From Toxorhynchites rutilus septentrionalis (Eukaryota > Arthropoda > Insecta > Diptera > Culicidae), in the NCBI RefSeq assembly GCF_029784135.1, contig NC_073746.1, forward strand, positions 16,506,416 through 16,570,415: 64,000 nt of DNA. Direction: 5' to 3'. Position 1 is the stretch's first letter. The number at the start of each line of letters is the position of its first letter. This document shows, piece after piece, positions 54,483-63,447 of the stretch. The notes below the pieces were generated by a model. The model did not search any database. It saw only the letters and a program-made list of their open reading frames with translations, and had not been told where the DNA came from. Made by a program: the position numbers and the translations under genes.

Positions 54483-55180
54483 TTTTTAAAGCTATTTAGT
54501 ATCACACCTTCTACTATCAACCGTTTCATTGTATAGACTTATGAAGATAACTCCCTGTATGATTCCTAGCGATTTATAGAGTTGTATCCTTTACCTTATT
54601 GTTTCTTTCCTATTTTTTAACAAAAACATCATGAGATTGGTATTTTCGAATATCAAATACAGAGTGGGATAGATAATCTTTAAAATAAAAATAATAAATA
54701 CTACAACGAACGGCAGTTAAAAATACAACTTTATCCCACCGCTCAGTATGGATCCTTTTCCTATTCCAACAGTAATTCGTACCATGTGCCAAAACTAAAG
54801 TTGTGTAGCTTTCATTGCCATTTCATTGTGGACGGACAAAGCTTACAAATCACTGAGTTTTGTTATCAAAATCAATGCTTTGTTGAAAATGTGCTTTTGT
54901 TTGTTTAATGTCTTTAGCGATGAAGCAAATTTGTGGTTGAACAGATACGAGACGGACAAACCTCTGGCGCTGCGAGAAACCACGAGCCATCAGCTAGCTT
55001 TGTACTCAGGTGTGATGCACAAGCTACGTAACGCTGAAAATGAATGATCTACAGTGCAATACTACGTCTTCAAGAAGTTTTTGACTTGGTACTTCGTCCT
55101 TCAGTTTGGATACCAAATCAGCAAACTGGTAACGTCTTTTTGAAATGGTTTTAATGTAAAAAAAAATATTAAAACAAATT
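54483..55180. other. Sequence without recognised genes
   Basis: Short open frames (54610-54792 minus, 54826-55047 plus) without recognisable domains. Nothing else seen. Confidence 0.3.
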
Positions 55181-55184
55181 GTAA

Positions 55185-55290
55185 GGAGTTGTATCTAGGA
55201 CACGACCGCATATTTTCGACGTAGAACTACGCAATTATATTATGCAATCCACTTGTTTACCACTTCGAATATTATTTTAGAATGCATGGA
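55185..55290 (+). repeat. ACGACCGCAT/GACGTAG repeat, copy 2
   Basis: GGAGTTGTATCTAGGACACG, ACCGCATATTTTCGACGTAG, AACTACGCAATTATA and CCACTTGTTTACCACTTCG align with 51878-51990. Confidence 0.65.
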
Positions 55291-55546
55291 ATTTTTTTTA
55301 ATAGATTATGTTCTTCGTTGCAAATAAATTTGATGAACTCCGTTTACGTTTGACATGATGCCCGGGACACCAAAATATGTGAACGGAAGAATTGTCAAAC
55401 GATCAAACGGTTCTCAAACCGCGAAAGTTCATTCACCTCTAGTATCTGAAATGACGATTTTCCCTGGCTTCTCAGTTTAAAAGTACGTTTTAGGGAAATA
55501 TATTCCGGTCTGCACAACGACAAGCGAGTGCAAAAGTACTCAACAC

Positions 55547-56343
55547 TAGAGACGTCGGTTAATCGTTCGATTAATTCAAATAATCGAATATCTGCAATTT
55601 TATCCGAGTAATTTTGTATCGAATAATGAAAAATCAAAATATGAATACATCGAATAATTATCACAGTAATCGCGATTAATGAAAAAGGAAACAATTTTTT
55701 TCAAAAAATACAGTGCAAAATTTAAACTTTGGTTGTCGAAATTCATCGATTATGCTAAACCACTTACGGTTGAAGCATAAAAATAATTCCCTGATGGTGG
55801 AGGAGACTGGGGAGAAGAATTCAGCGTCTGCAGGAGTAAATAGCGGAATAGAAGGATGTGATCTAATCTCCCGTACTAAAGTGGTAGTATTCAAATTCAG
55901 AGTGCCAAGGAAAATACTAGTGGTCAATGATTCTACAAAAATACTTCTTTTGAACTAGTAGTTATAGGGACCAAGTAGAAATTTTCAAATAAATCTGCTA
56001 TTTCAACAACATTCGAAGAACAGGTAGTTTTGAACACAAAAAATTGTATGTTGGTGCAATTAAAATATTTTGCATCATTTGCATGATGTGCTCTTTTTTC
56101 AATCGCCCGCAAAAAAATCACGAAATGGTAAATTTATCAATCTACTGAATTACCATTCAAAAACTACTATTCTGCATATTCTGCATAATTTTTTTTTTAT
56201 TATAAATGTCTGTTCATCTCGATTACAAAAAATAAATATTCGCTCGATTAATCGAATTCTGAAAGACAATTATTCGAATGAATCGATTATTTGGCCCCAC
56301 GATTAATCGATAATCGAATAAACGAAAAATTTAGACATCTCTA
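55547..56343 (+). mobile_element. hAT-family element, copy hAT-c
   Basis: Starts TAGAGACGTCGGTTAATCG, ends GAAAAATTTAGACATCTCTA. The flanking bases are CTCAACAC (55539-55546) and CTTAACAC (56344-56351), one difference. The plus strand at 55713-55958 encodes SSIMLNHLRLKHKNNSLMVE, the end of a BED-type zinc finger, then VFKFRVPRK; the same peptide appears in hAT-a. No DDE domain remains, so it is non-autonomous. Confidence 0.88.
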
Positions 56344-56351
56344 CTTAACAC

Positions 56352-56729
56352 CAAAAAATACCCCCGACTTGCATGTATATTTGCAGGTACATTAATTTTG
56401 AAGTTCATGTTAGGGAAACACAATTCAGTGGGCAAAAATACCCCCGACTTACATCTTTTTACAAAGCGGTACATCGTATTTCCTCAGGTACATCGATTTT
56501 GAAGTCTGTGTTGGGGAAACCGTAAATCGGGCCAATCAAAACTTGACAGTTAAGGCGTTTAAATAACGCTTGACATTTTACAGTTATTCAATTGTTCATC
56601 TCATGGAAAATAATATTTTATTAATCGCGATAGACGCGTATTTCCTATCAATTGATGCAACCATCTTTCCGATCGGTTAAGAAATGTTAGAGTTATGAGC
56701 ATTCGAAATATGGGTAGGATTAGCACACC
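56352..56729. other. Short near-duplicate strings, no gene
   Basis: AAAAATACCCCCGACTT(G/A)CAT occurs at 56353 and 56436, each followed by a GGTACAT string and TTTTGAAGT, a small duplication of about 83 bases. AGTTATTCAATTGTTCATCT near 56581 resembles a string at 6703. Confidence 0.5.
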
Positions 56730-56975
56730 AATCCGCAGAATAAATGTATGGGAAATAGGTTCTTCCAGTTTTTCTGAATTGAAACCGTTTAGAGATTAGC
56801 GAATTGTAATGTATAGCATATCAAACAAATCCTAGAGAATTTCCGATTCGATTGGTATGCAAATCATGAGAATTCGTTCACAGTGAAAGTAGTTATTAAC
56901 GTTAACTTTATTTCATAAAAACGTGACCTGTATTTTGATTTGGCACCCTTCCTGAAAGACGTTCTACGTCAAAAA
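56730..56975 (-). repeat. GACGTAG-headed dispersed repeat, minus copy
   Basis: Reverse order as in 53097-53512: AATGTATAGCATATCAAACA, TTAACGTTAACTTTATTTCA, TAAAAACGTGACCTGTATTT and GACGTTCTACGTCAAAAAA. The head has lost four bases of the palindrome. Confidence 0.75.
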
Positions 56976-57805
56976 AACAGGAAAATTTGGAAAAAAAATA
57001 TGTTCTGCGGTGTGATTTTGGCCCTATTGAAGTTAATTTCTGCAGTAGGAATTAACGTTTACGACAGAGTCTCCGTCGGGCAGTCATCAGTCATCAAACA
57101 AACGAGTTTTTTTGTTCATTCGATATCTTTTTATAGCAGTATTTTCAATCACGGTCGTGAATGGTGTGTGAAAAAGATAAACATATCGATAATCTGTGTT
57201 CAGGTTTCCCTAAGCTAACTCTCCACGATTGGATTTCGACAAAAAGTACATACGGTAAATAATAGAATATATAGTCGGTCATATTCATTTTTTCCTTCTC
57301 AGGATCTCTGAAGGTGATTTCTGCCGCGTGTAGTAACTCGAGATTTTGGGGTTTTCGTTTCGTTGCGTGTTCGATAGTTCGCGTTTACATAATCACATCA
57401 CTTATGGCATTCTGAATATTACCTCTCCCCACTAACAACTATCCCTCCCATGATAAACGCTAGGGAACCACGCTATAGAGGTGACCCTTCTGGTCTTCGG
57501 GCGGCGAATATTATACTAACATTCCTTTCCTTCTTCTGGTGACAGTAAGGACGTGACCGGCGTCGTAATTGACTATTTAAAGCTCGAATCACCGCAACTT
57601 GCACAATGAGAATGGTTTGCTACTCCCAAGCGGCATTCAGTGTGTTCTTTGTGCCACTTCACTGGTTTAGGTCAATCACGGAGAGCAACTACGAAATGCA
57701 CAGTCTATCCAGCCTCAAGCTCCAGCTCAAGCAACAGAAATTATCGTTGACGAAATTGAACTTGGTTTGTTATTCTGAAAATCATAATGGATTTTTAGGT
57801 GGGAA
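56976..57805. other. Unique sequence with one small unassigned ORF
   Basis: The plus-strand frame 57606-57821 (71 codons, MRMVCYSQAAFSVFF at its start) begins with a moderately hydrophobic stretch but has no clear cleavage site and no known family; its end runs into a Helitron-related fragment. The segment 57420-57560 is GC-richer and may be part of a dispersed repeat. Confidence 0.3.
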
Positions 57806-58800
57806 GAGCACATCTAAATAAAAATGTGTTGCCAAGCGCAAAACTCGAAGACGGATCGTCCGATTTGTAAATTGGAAATTTTTTAAGGAAAAAGTGAAAA
57901 CTCGGAAAAATTGATGGAACAACGCACTTTGAAAATACCGACTATGAATGGAAATTCTCTTTTCTTGTCAAATGTAATGTATTCCATGTTATGAAGTAAG
58001 AAGCCATTTGCGATTTCAATTGCATACTTCCGCTCCAGTTAATGGGTTCAATTGCAGAACTTCCCATTGATTGAGCTTTATAATTTCCATTTACTATAAA
58101 TTTCCTATTACTCGCTATTATAATATAAATATATTTTCAAACACAATTTCAAGATTTATTTTCTCAAGATACTTGATTCATTTGCAAATAACATCTTACA
58201 TGAAATACATGTTTGATACAGAAAAGTAAATTTTCATTCATAATTTTTATGTTCCTCCTGATAATCATGTTCGCTTTACATTAACGAAATACGAAGCTTT
58301 ATACCGCAAACGCGAATTCCAATTGGACTAACAACAATGTCATTGTGGAACACATTAGATTCATTTTTTTCGTACTTTTTCTCGTTGCTTTTCAAAAATT
58401 TCAAAACTTTTTCTCACCATAAGATTGATCTATGGGCAGAGACGAGTAACACATTTGGCCTTCCATTTTTTTTTATATAAATAAAAGAGCGTTATTTCGC
58501 CTGAAGATACATTTCAACCTTCAAACAAAGATCAATTTTGTTAGCGCAAACATCGAAAGCACTAACAACGCTCATCATTATGTAATTGTAAAAAATATGG
58601 GGGTTCAATTTTCCGAATTTTCCGACCATCCTTCAGAGTTTTTCGAAAAATTTCCGATTTTTCTCTCCACTATATTGATCTATGGGTAGAGACGAATGCA
58701 ACAAAATAAAGACGACTCAAATCGGACCATTCCTTCCTTGGGTTTTGCGCTTAGCAACACATTTGACCTTCCATTTTAATTTATAAATATGAATGGCACA
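57806..58800. repeat. Helitron-related fragments, two orientations
   Basis: On the minus strand, 58640-58480 contains GAAAATTCGGAAAATTGAAC, ATTTTTTACAATTACATAAT, GTTTGCGCTAACAAAATTGA, matching the right part of copies H1 (24830-24920) and H2 (48020-48110). AAATGTGTTGCCAAGCGCAA at 57821 is repeated in reverse near 58745, and ATTGATCTATGGG(C/T)AGAGACGA appears twice (58425, 58674). The region is a mosaic of old related pieces. Confidence 0.55.
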
Positions 58801-59282
58801 GGCACCGCGTCGATTTCCTGCAGTCTGAAGAAGAGTGCTTCTGTATTGTTGCATTACAAGTACACATTGTTGTTGTGCATTGCGATATTCCATTCCTGCT
58901 AGCCACAGTTTTCAATTCATTAGGAACATTCTTATTTTAGACATGAACGGATTTCACGCCAACTCGACTGGCCATTGGCAGCACCATCTAAGATAGCAGT
59001 GTAACGCTGTGGGTGTAAAGACATTGGTCATTTAAGCAAATTTGTATATTTGAAATCTTCGAAAAAGAATTAGACCACTTTTTGAAAGGGACCAAAATTC
59101 TTTCTTAATTTTTTACAAAAATTTATCACTCAAAAACTGTGATACCTTAATCAAAGGATCAAAGGATGAAATGAAGGAATTGTTTAAATTTTCATAAAAA
59201 AAATACAAAAATTAAAAAAAAAGTTATTTGTAAAATTGGAATTCATTTTCTCAAAAAAACATATTTTCTTTAAATTCTCAAG
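58801..59282. other. Sequence without recognised genes
   Basis: AT-rich with A runs; no domain or terminus seen. Confidence 0.3.
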
Positions 59283-59609
59283 ACTGCCAACTCTAGTTGG
59301 CATGTGGTTTCAACAAAACAGTGCCACGTGCTAGACAGCACTCGAAACGATGGACCTATTGTGCAATGTATTTGGTGAGTAATTCGTCTCTCATTTTGAG
59401 CCAGTGAATTGACGCCGTTGGATTATTTTTTGTGGGGGTATAACAAATCTCTTGTTTATACCGATAAACCAGCATCAATTCAAGCACTAGAAGACAACAC
59501 AACACGTGTTACTGGTAACCATCCGAAACTCAAGCTTGAAAAAGTAACTCTAAATTGGACTCCGCGTATTGGTCACCTGAAACATATTCGTGGTGAACAC
59601 TTACATTAA
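59283..59609 (+). pseudogene. DUF4817-type transposase, C-terminal fragment
   Basis: Plus-strand codons in two frames. First, FQQNSATC and ETMDLLCNVFGE, equivalent to the FQQDGATCHTARET region with the second catalytic Asp changed; then LTPLDYFLWGYNKSLVYTDK, LEKVTLNWTPRIGHL and a stop at 59607-59609. DLTPLDYFLWG holds the last catalytic Asp of this Tc1/mariner-related family. The N-terminal two thirds are missing; the element at 63448 is a better preserved 5' part of what appears to be the same type, though not necessarily the same subfamily. Confidence 0.75.
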
Positions 59610-59718
59610 ACAATTTTCAAAAAAATGAATGGCAAAGATTGATTTCAACTCCCAATAAAATACTTCATCTTTTTTACAATTTTTCTGAGTTTTTTTTCGG
59701 TAAATAAATGTCCTAGAC

Positions 59719-59850
59719 CAGGGCTCGACAAAGTCATATTCATCTGAGGATAGTCAGGAGAACGCGAAGACATCCGCCTTCGTATTCAATTGGAAATGAG
59801 TTTTTGCTTCTTCCAGCAGTTTCTCTGTCAACATAAATCAAAAGTCAAGT
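59719..59850 (+). repeat. CAGGGCTC-tipped repeat
   Basis: CAGGGCTCGACAAAGTCATA, then CTGAGGATAGTCAGGAGA and GCCTTCGTATTCAA match 33140-33240, and the later TTTCTCTGTCAAC resembles 51720-51740. Far end not found. Confidence 0.5.
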
Positions 59851-60121
59851 ATTTTATCGGTATCTTTTAGCAAAATTACATCTTCAAAGCTCCATGAAAT
59901 AATCCCCAAATTCTGAGAAGCAACAACTTTCGCATAACGGAAACAGAGAATCCAATCCGTATCGGTTGTACGATGGCGGCAGGAACCACTTCGGAACTCA
60001 TTTTCATCTTCAGTTCTCCACCGCTGGAAAATATTTTCTTTACATACCGCTTGGAATGCGCTGCCCTATGATGCCGCAATGAACCCGAAAACTATCCTCG
60101 AATCAATGAAAAATTAAATGA

Positions 60122-60395
60122 TTAACACGTTGAGCCCCGAAATGTTCTTGCTGCACTTTTCATTCAGTTCGCATTTGTGCATTGTGTTGGTCCCAGTACC
60201 TACAGATATTTATTGTTTAAAAAGAAGATAGTCACAAATTCCACTATAAAGTAGTGACAGGTCGTAACATATTTGAAAACAAAGCCATATATTTTTTATT
60301 GTCTTACTTTGTTACTGTCAGTTCCATCGATCAACGCTTTCCTAATACAATACTAAATTTCGGTCTCTAGAGACCGACGCTCAACACGTTGAACG
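60122..60395. mobile_element. Possible piggyBac-like MITE
   Basis: TTAACACGTTGAGCCCCG at 60122 faces CGACGCTCAACACGTTGAA at 60374-60392, an imperfect inverted pair of about 15 bases. The left edge has TTAA, the piggyBac target; the right edge has TGAA. The inner right side holds a 16-base palindrome CGGTCTCTAGAGACCG. No coding. Confidence 0.4.
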
Positions 60396-60571
60396 AAAAA
60401 AAAAAAAACAACAAGTTCGAGCATTCTCTTGAAATCACACACCTCTCTTCCGACAAAAAATGATAAAACTCAATTCGCTCTTTATTTTTTCGTAGTTTTA
60501 TGGAAACATCTGAAAACCGTGGATTTATTATTCAACCTTATTCTCGAGAGAACAATACACAAGCTGGCCAT

Positions 60572-60715
60572 TGTGGTATCCTGAATTAGAGTGTAGCTCT
60601 GATGAGGGATGGTAAACAAAAGAGAGTTGAGATTGATACGTCAAAAAGATAGAATGTGAGTTATTGTTAGGCGTATTTACATGAAAGATATATCGGTGTT
60701 TTATGGAATATCACA
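60572..60715 (+). repeat. Left LTR
   Basis: 144 bases from TGTGGTATCC to GGAATATCACA, ending one base before the primer site. The first 122 bases equal 61775-61896. Confidence 0.8.
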
Positions 60716-60716
60716 T

Positions 60717-60732
60717 TGGCGATCCTGCCATG
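60717..60732 (+). promoter_or_regulatory. Primer binding site
   Basis: TGGCGATCCTGCCATG, starting with the TGG complementary to a tRNA CCA end, one base after the LTR. The reversed start, GGATCGCCA, looks like an arginine-type tRNA end but this was not verified. Confidence 0.7.
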
Positions 60733-60739
60733 ATAAACC

Positions 60740-60937
60740 GTGCATGGAGAAAGTGGTGTGTTTTCAAGTAGTGATCTCGTTTGTTGTGTTTTTCTGCCTC
60801 CGGTAAGTTATTTTAAAACAGCAATGATAGCGCTGGCTAGAGGACATTCGATGTTTCCTGGAAGTGCTGCTAGTATGACAGAAAACATGTTTTCAAATTT
60901 CTCAAACTATATGTTTGGCTATGTGAAAATGTCATAA
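60740..60937 (+). other. Short open frame after the primer site
   Basis: 65 codons (MHGESGVFSSSDLVCC at the start) just downstream of the primer site, where gag would begin. No gag motif is visible. GCCTCCGGTAAGTT near 60800 would be a good splice donor. Function unknown; it may be chance. Confidence 0.25.
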
Positions 60938-61037
60938 AAGATAGAGCAAGATAATAACTTTTTTTGTTAAAACGAAGAATCTTGTGAACTGAACAGTTGA
61001 GTTGGATTTTACGTCAGATTATTTTTAGGATACAATA

Positions 61038-61360
61038 GTTGAGACGGGTAAAGCCCAAGTCCAGCTTTTAATTATATTAAATACTATGAATGTACTATAT
61101 TGAGTCGGGTTCAGCCCAAGACCAATATTTGATTGTATTTGCGCCGAGTTTCAGCTCAAGGCCAGAATCATTGCATGAAAAACAGTTGAGTCGGGTAAAG
61201 CCCAAGACCAGCTTGTAGTAATAGCAAAATCTATAGATTCATCATATTGAGTCGGGTTCAGCCCAAGGCCAATATTTGGTTAGAACTGCGCCGAGTTTAG
61301 CTCAAGGCCAGAATTATTGCACGTAAGTAAGTTAAGTCGGGTAAAGCCCAAGGTCCGCTC
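61038..61360 (+). repeat. Three-part higher-order tandem repeat
   Basis: Subunits follow in the order a, b, c, a, b, c, a: a = GTCGGGTAAAGCCCAAG (61042, 61190, 61336), b = GTCGGGTTCAGCCCAAG (61104, 61251), c = GCCGAGTTTCAGCTCAAG (61143, 61291). The composite period is about 147 bases. Each subunit can form a small stem, GGG with CCC in a and b, GAG with CTC in c. Confidence 0.85.
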
Positions 61361-61579
61361 GTAATCATTTCAAATTCTATTTATTCACATCACAATCAAG
61401 AAAAAAAATTCTAGGACAGTCAATTAGCCATTGTCCAGCAACAAACAAAAAATCTTAGAATCAGTGAAAGTATCGATACGATATTTTCCAAATTAAAACA
61501 ATAAATAATCAACAGGACGAATGATAAAAAAAGCATTTATTTTTTTTTTCAATATCACGCTTCAGACATATTTCGTTTA

Positions 61580-61792
61580 TTGATCGTTTTAGTGCTTCCA
61601 GAGGATGAGGCATATCTAGCAACTGAAAAAACAAACTTTGATGATGCGAAAGATGCTGCGGTAACTTGGTTAACAAGAATACAAGAATTGGAAATACTCC
61701 TTTCGAAAGTCTGGGAATTGCATCTATTGATTAGATTACATTCTATTCTTATTATTGTTCCTGTCGGGGGAGGATGTGGTATCCTGAATTAG
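61580..61792 (+). other. Short open frame near the 3' end of the LTR element
   Basis: 70 codons (contains PEDEAYLATEKTNFDDAKDA, acidic and helical-looking) running over the polypurine tract into the LTR. It might be a remnant of a gag or other retrotransposon protein; no family was recognised. Confidence 0.3.
61766..61774 (+). promoter_or_regulatory. Polypurine tract
   Basis: GGGGGAGGA, nine purines directly before the right LTR (TGTGG at 61775), where plus-strand synthesis is primed in LTR elements. Confidence 0.75.
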
Positions 61793-61896
61793 AGTGTAGC
61801 TCTGATGAGGGATGGTAAACAAAAGAGAGTTGAGATTGATACGTCAAAAAGATAGAATGTGAGTTATTGTTAGGCGTATTTACATGAAAGATATAT
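61775..61896 (+). repeat. Right LTR, 3'-truncated
   Basis: 122 bases identical to the left LTR, ending at GAAAGATATAT and then TTTACTAAAA instead of CGGTGTTTTATGG. Confidence 0.8.
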
Positions 61897-62092
61897 TTTA
61901 CTAAAAAAATTAAAAAAAAACTTAATCTAAAATTTTACATTCATTTGACACGTAACACTGAACCTGATTTAACCATTTTTATATAAATTTCAAGACATTT
62001 CTACTAAATATTATATCAGACGACCAGGAACGACGTATCCGATTACATGTTTTTAGTATTATATGTACGAGTTTTAACTACTCTAAAATTAT

Positions 62093-62165
62093 ATACCGGA
62101 TAGCCGTGCGAGCTAGCTGTTGCTTATCGTCTAAACAACCGGAGTTCGAATCCCATCGGAGAAAA
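62093..62165 (+). repeat. tRNA-like segment with pol III boxes
   Basis: GGATAGCCGTGCGAGCTAGC followed about 30 bases later by GGAGTTCGAATCCC, a good box B, resembles a tRNA-like SINE head of a family different from S1-S3. The cloverleaf is not convincing and no anticodon can be assigned, so it is not called as a tRNA gene. Confidence 0.4.
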
Positions 62166-62260
62166 TTTTATTTACCAACACCACCACTCATTTTGAATAT
62201 TTATATCACCCCGCTACTAAAAATTAATTGAATAATTCCTATTTCTAGAAACAAAGGGCG

Positions 62261-62298
62261 GTTCGTGAGGTTATAAAAAGTATTATAACCTCACGGAC
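62261..62298. repeat. Hairpin, 13-16 bp stem
   Basis: CGTGAGGTTATAA (62264-62276) pairs with TTATAACCTCACG (62283-62295) around a 6-base loop; GTT and GAC at the edges extend it with one wobble pair. A run of T follows at about 62312-62321. Confidence 0.75.
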
Positions 62299-62433
62299 AT
62301 TTTCCGTCATTGTTTTTTTTTATTTGACTGTAATAAATCGTATATACGCACGACAATAGTCGTACTAAATACATGTCTAACTCGTATATTCATTCAAACC
62401 AATTCGCAAACAGTTATCAGGTATGTATATTAC

Positions 62434-62712
62434 ATTTGTGCTCCCGCGGCCGAGTGGTTAGCGTCACACCTATTATGCCGGGGGTTCAGGTTCGATTCCC
62501 GTTCCGGTCGGGGGAATTTTTCGTCAAATCAATTCCGTTGACTTGCACTGTGGTCACGCGTATTCTAGAGCTTGCCACTCAGAATGCATTCAAGGCGTGT
62601 TATTTGACATATGAATCTCAACTAAGTACTAATAAAAATGACGCAAGTAATACTACGTTGAGACGGCGAAGTTCCTCTAGGAACGTTTGTGCCATTTAAG
62701 AAGAAGGAGAAG
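62434..62712 (+). mobile_element. tRNA-derived SINE, copy S2
   Basis: Head GTGCTCCCGCGGCCGAGTGG with box B GGTTCGATTCCC, the body with CTTGCACTGTGGTCACGCG and ACTACGTTGAGACGGCG, and a tail of AAGAAGAAGGAGAAG. ATATTAC lies on both sides (62427-62433, 62713-62719), a 7-base duplication. Closely related to S1. Confidence 0.9.
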
Positions 62713-62784
62713 ATATTACCTCCACTTTTGCATGTATATGGTTAGGCGCATCATATGCCACCCAAATATGGGGTATATAATGCT

Positions 62785-63053
62785 GTACATGGTGCTCCTG
62801 TGGCCGAGCGGTTAGAGTCCCACATTATCATGCCAGGGGTTCGGATTCAGGCCGGGGTATTTTTCGCCAAAGAAATTTCTTCCGACTTGCACTGTAATGA
62901 TGCGTATTCTGGAGCTTGCCACTTCAGAATACAATCGAGGCGTGTTATCCGGCATAGAAATCTCAACTAGGCACTACTAATAAATATGACGCAAGTAATG
63001 CTCACGCTGAGAAGGCAAATGTTCCACTAGGAACGTTAGTGCCATCCAAAAAG
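62785..63053 (+). mobile_element. tRNA-derived SINE, copy S3
   Basis: Head GTGCTCCTGTGGCCGAGCGG, a weaker box B (GGTTCGGATTC), the same body in the same order, ending CGTTAGTGCCATCCAAAAAG. AATGCT is present at both edges (62779-62784, 63054-63059). It is more diverged than S1 and S2. S2 and S3 stand about 70 bases apart in the same direction. Confidence 0.85.
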
Positions 63054-63447
63054 AATGCTTTATATACGCTAGTTATACGATTTAGTATTTGCTGGGCAGT
63101 CATTTCGCAACAGTTGCAACAGTGCAAATCGGTGCAATTTTTAGAGAGTAAAAGGAGTGCACTCTCGCAATCTCGAATCGGTTCCCATTTTTTGCTTGAA
63201 GTTACTGTCCCCTGATATAACGCACTATCGAAGTGCAAGAAACGCAATTGTTCTAGTCTCTGTCAACTCTCTTTGAAACAAGTATTTCGTTTCTTTGGAC
63301 AACCTTTAAGCAGTTTTTTGACGAGAAATCAAACAATTTCGAGGAAAATGAAATTTCAAAGAGGCGTGAAAGATGGTGAAAAGTTGAATACCAAAAATTG
63401 GCACGACCTTCTCGGGCAATTCAATAGTTTTATTAACATCGAAAGTA

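Larger units (their letters stand above)
60572..61896 (+). mobile_element. Non-autonomous short-LTR retrotransposon with tandem-repeat core
   Basis: Two direct repeats starting TGTGGTATCCTGAATTAG (60572 and 61775) are identical for 122 bases. After the left one comes ATATCACA, one T, and TGGCGATCCTGCCATG, a primer binding site. Before the right one comes GGGGGAGGA, a polypurine tract, directly against TGTGG. This is full LTR-element architecture in 1.3 kb. The interior has no RT or integrase; it holds two short frames and a 320-base higher-order repeat. The right LTR lacks the last ~22 bases of the left one, so the 3' edge is damaged and the duplication cannot be tested. Confidence 0.8.

Noticed and set aside
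57606..57821. 71-codon frame with a hydrophobic start, considered as a secreted peptide
   Set aside because: No convincing signal cleavage site or known peptide family, and its end is Helitron-related repeat.
61038..61360. CRISPR-like array
   Set aside because: Spacing and flanks are those of a higher-order tandem repeat, the intervening sequences recur between units, and the window is eukaryotic.
62443..62520. tRNA gene call at SINE heads (also 28289, 62795 and 15785 on the minus strand)
   Set aside because: Each is followed by the same non-tRNA body or is truncated, and the full copies have target duplications, so they are SINEs.
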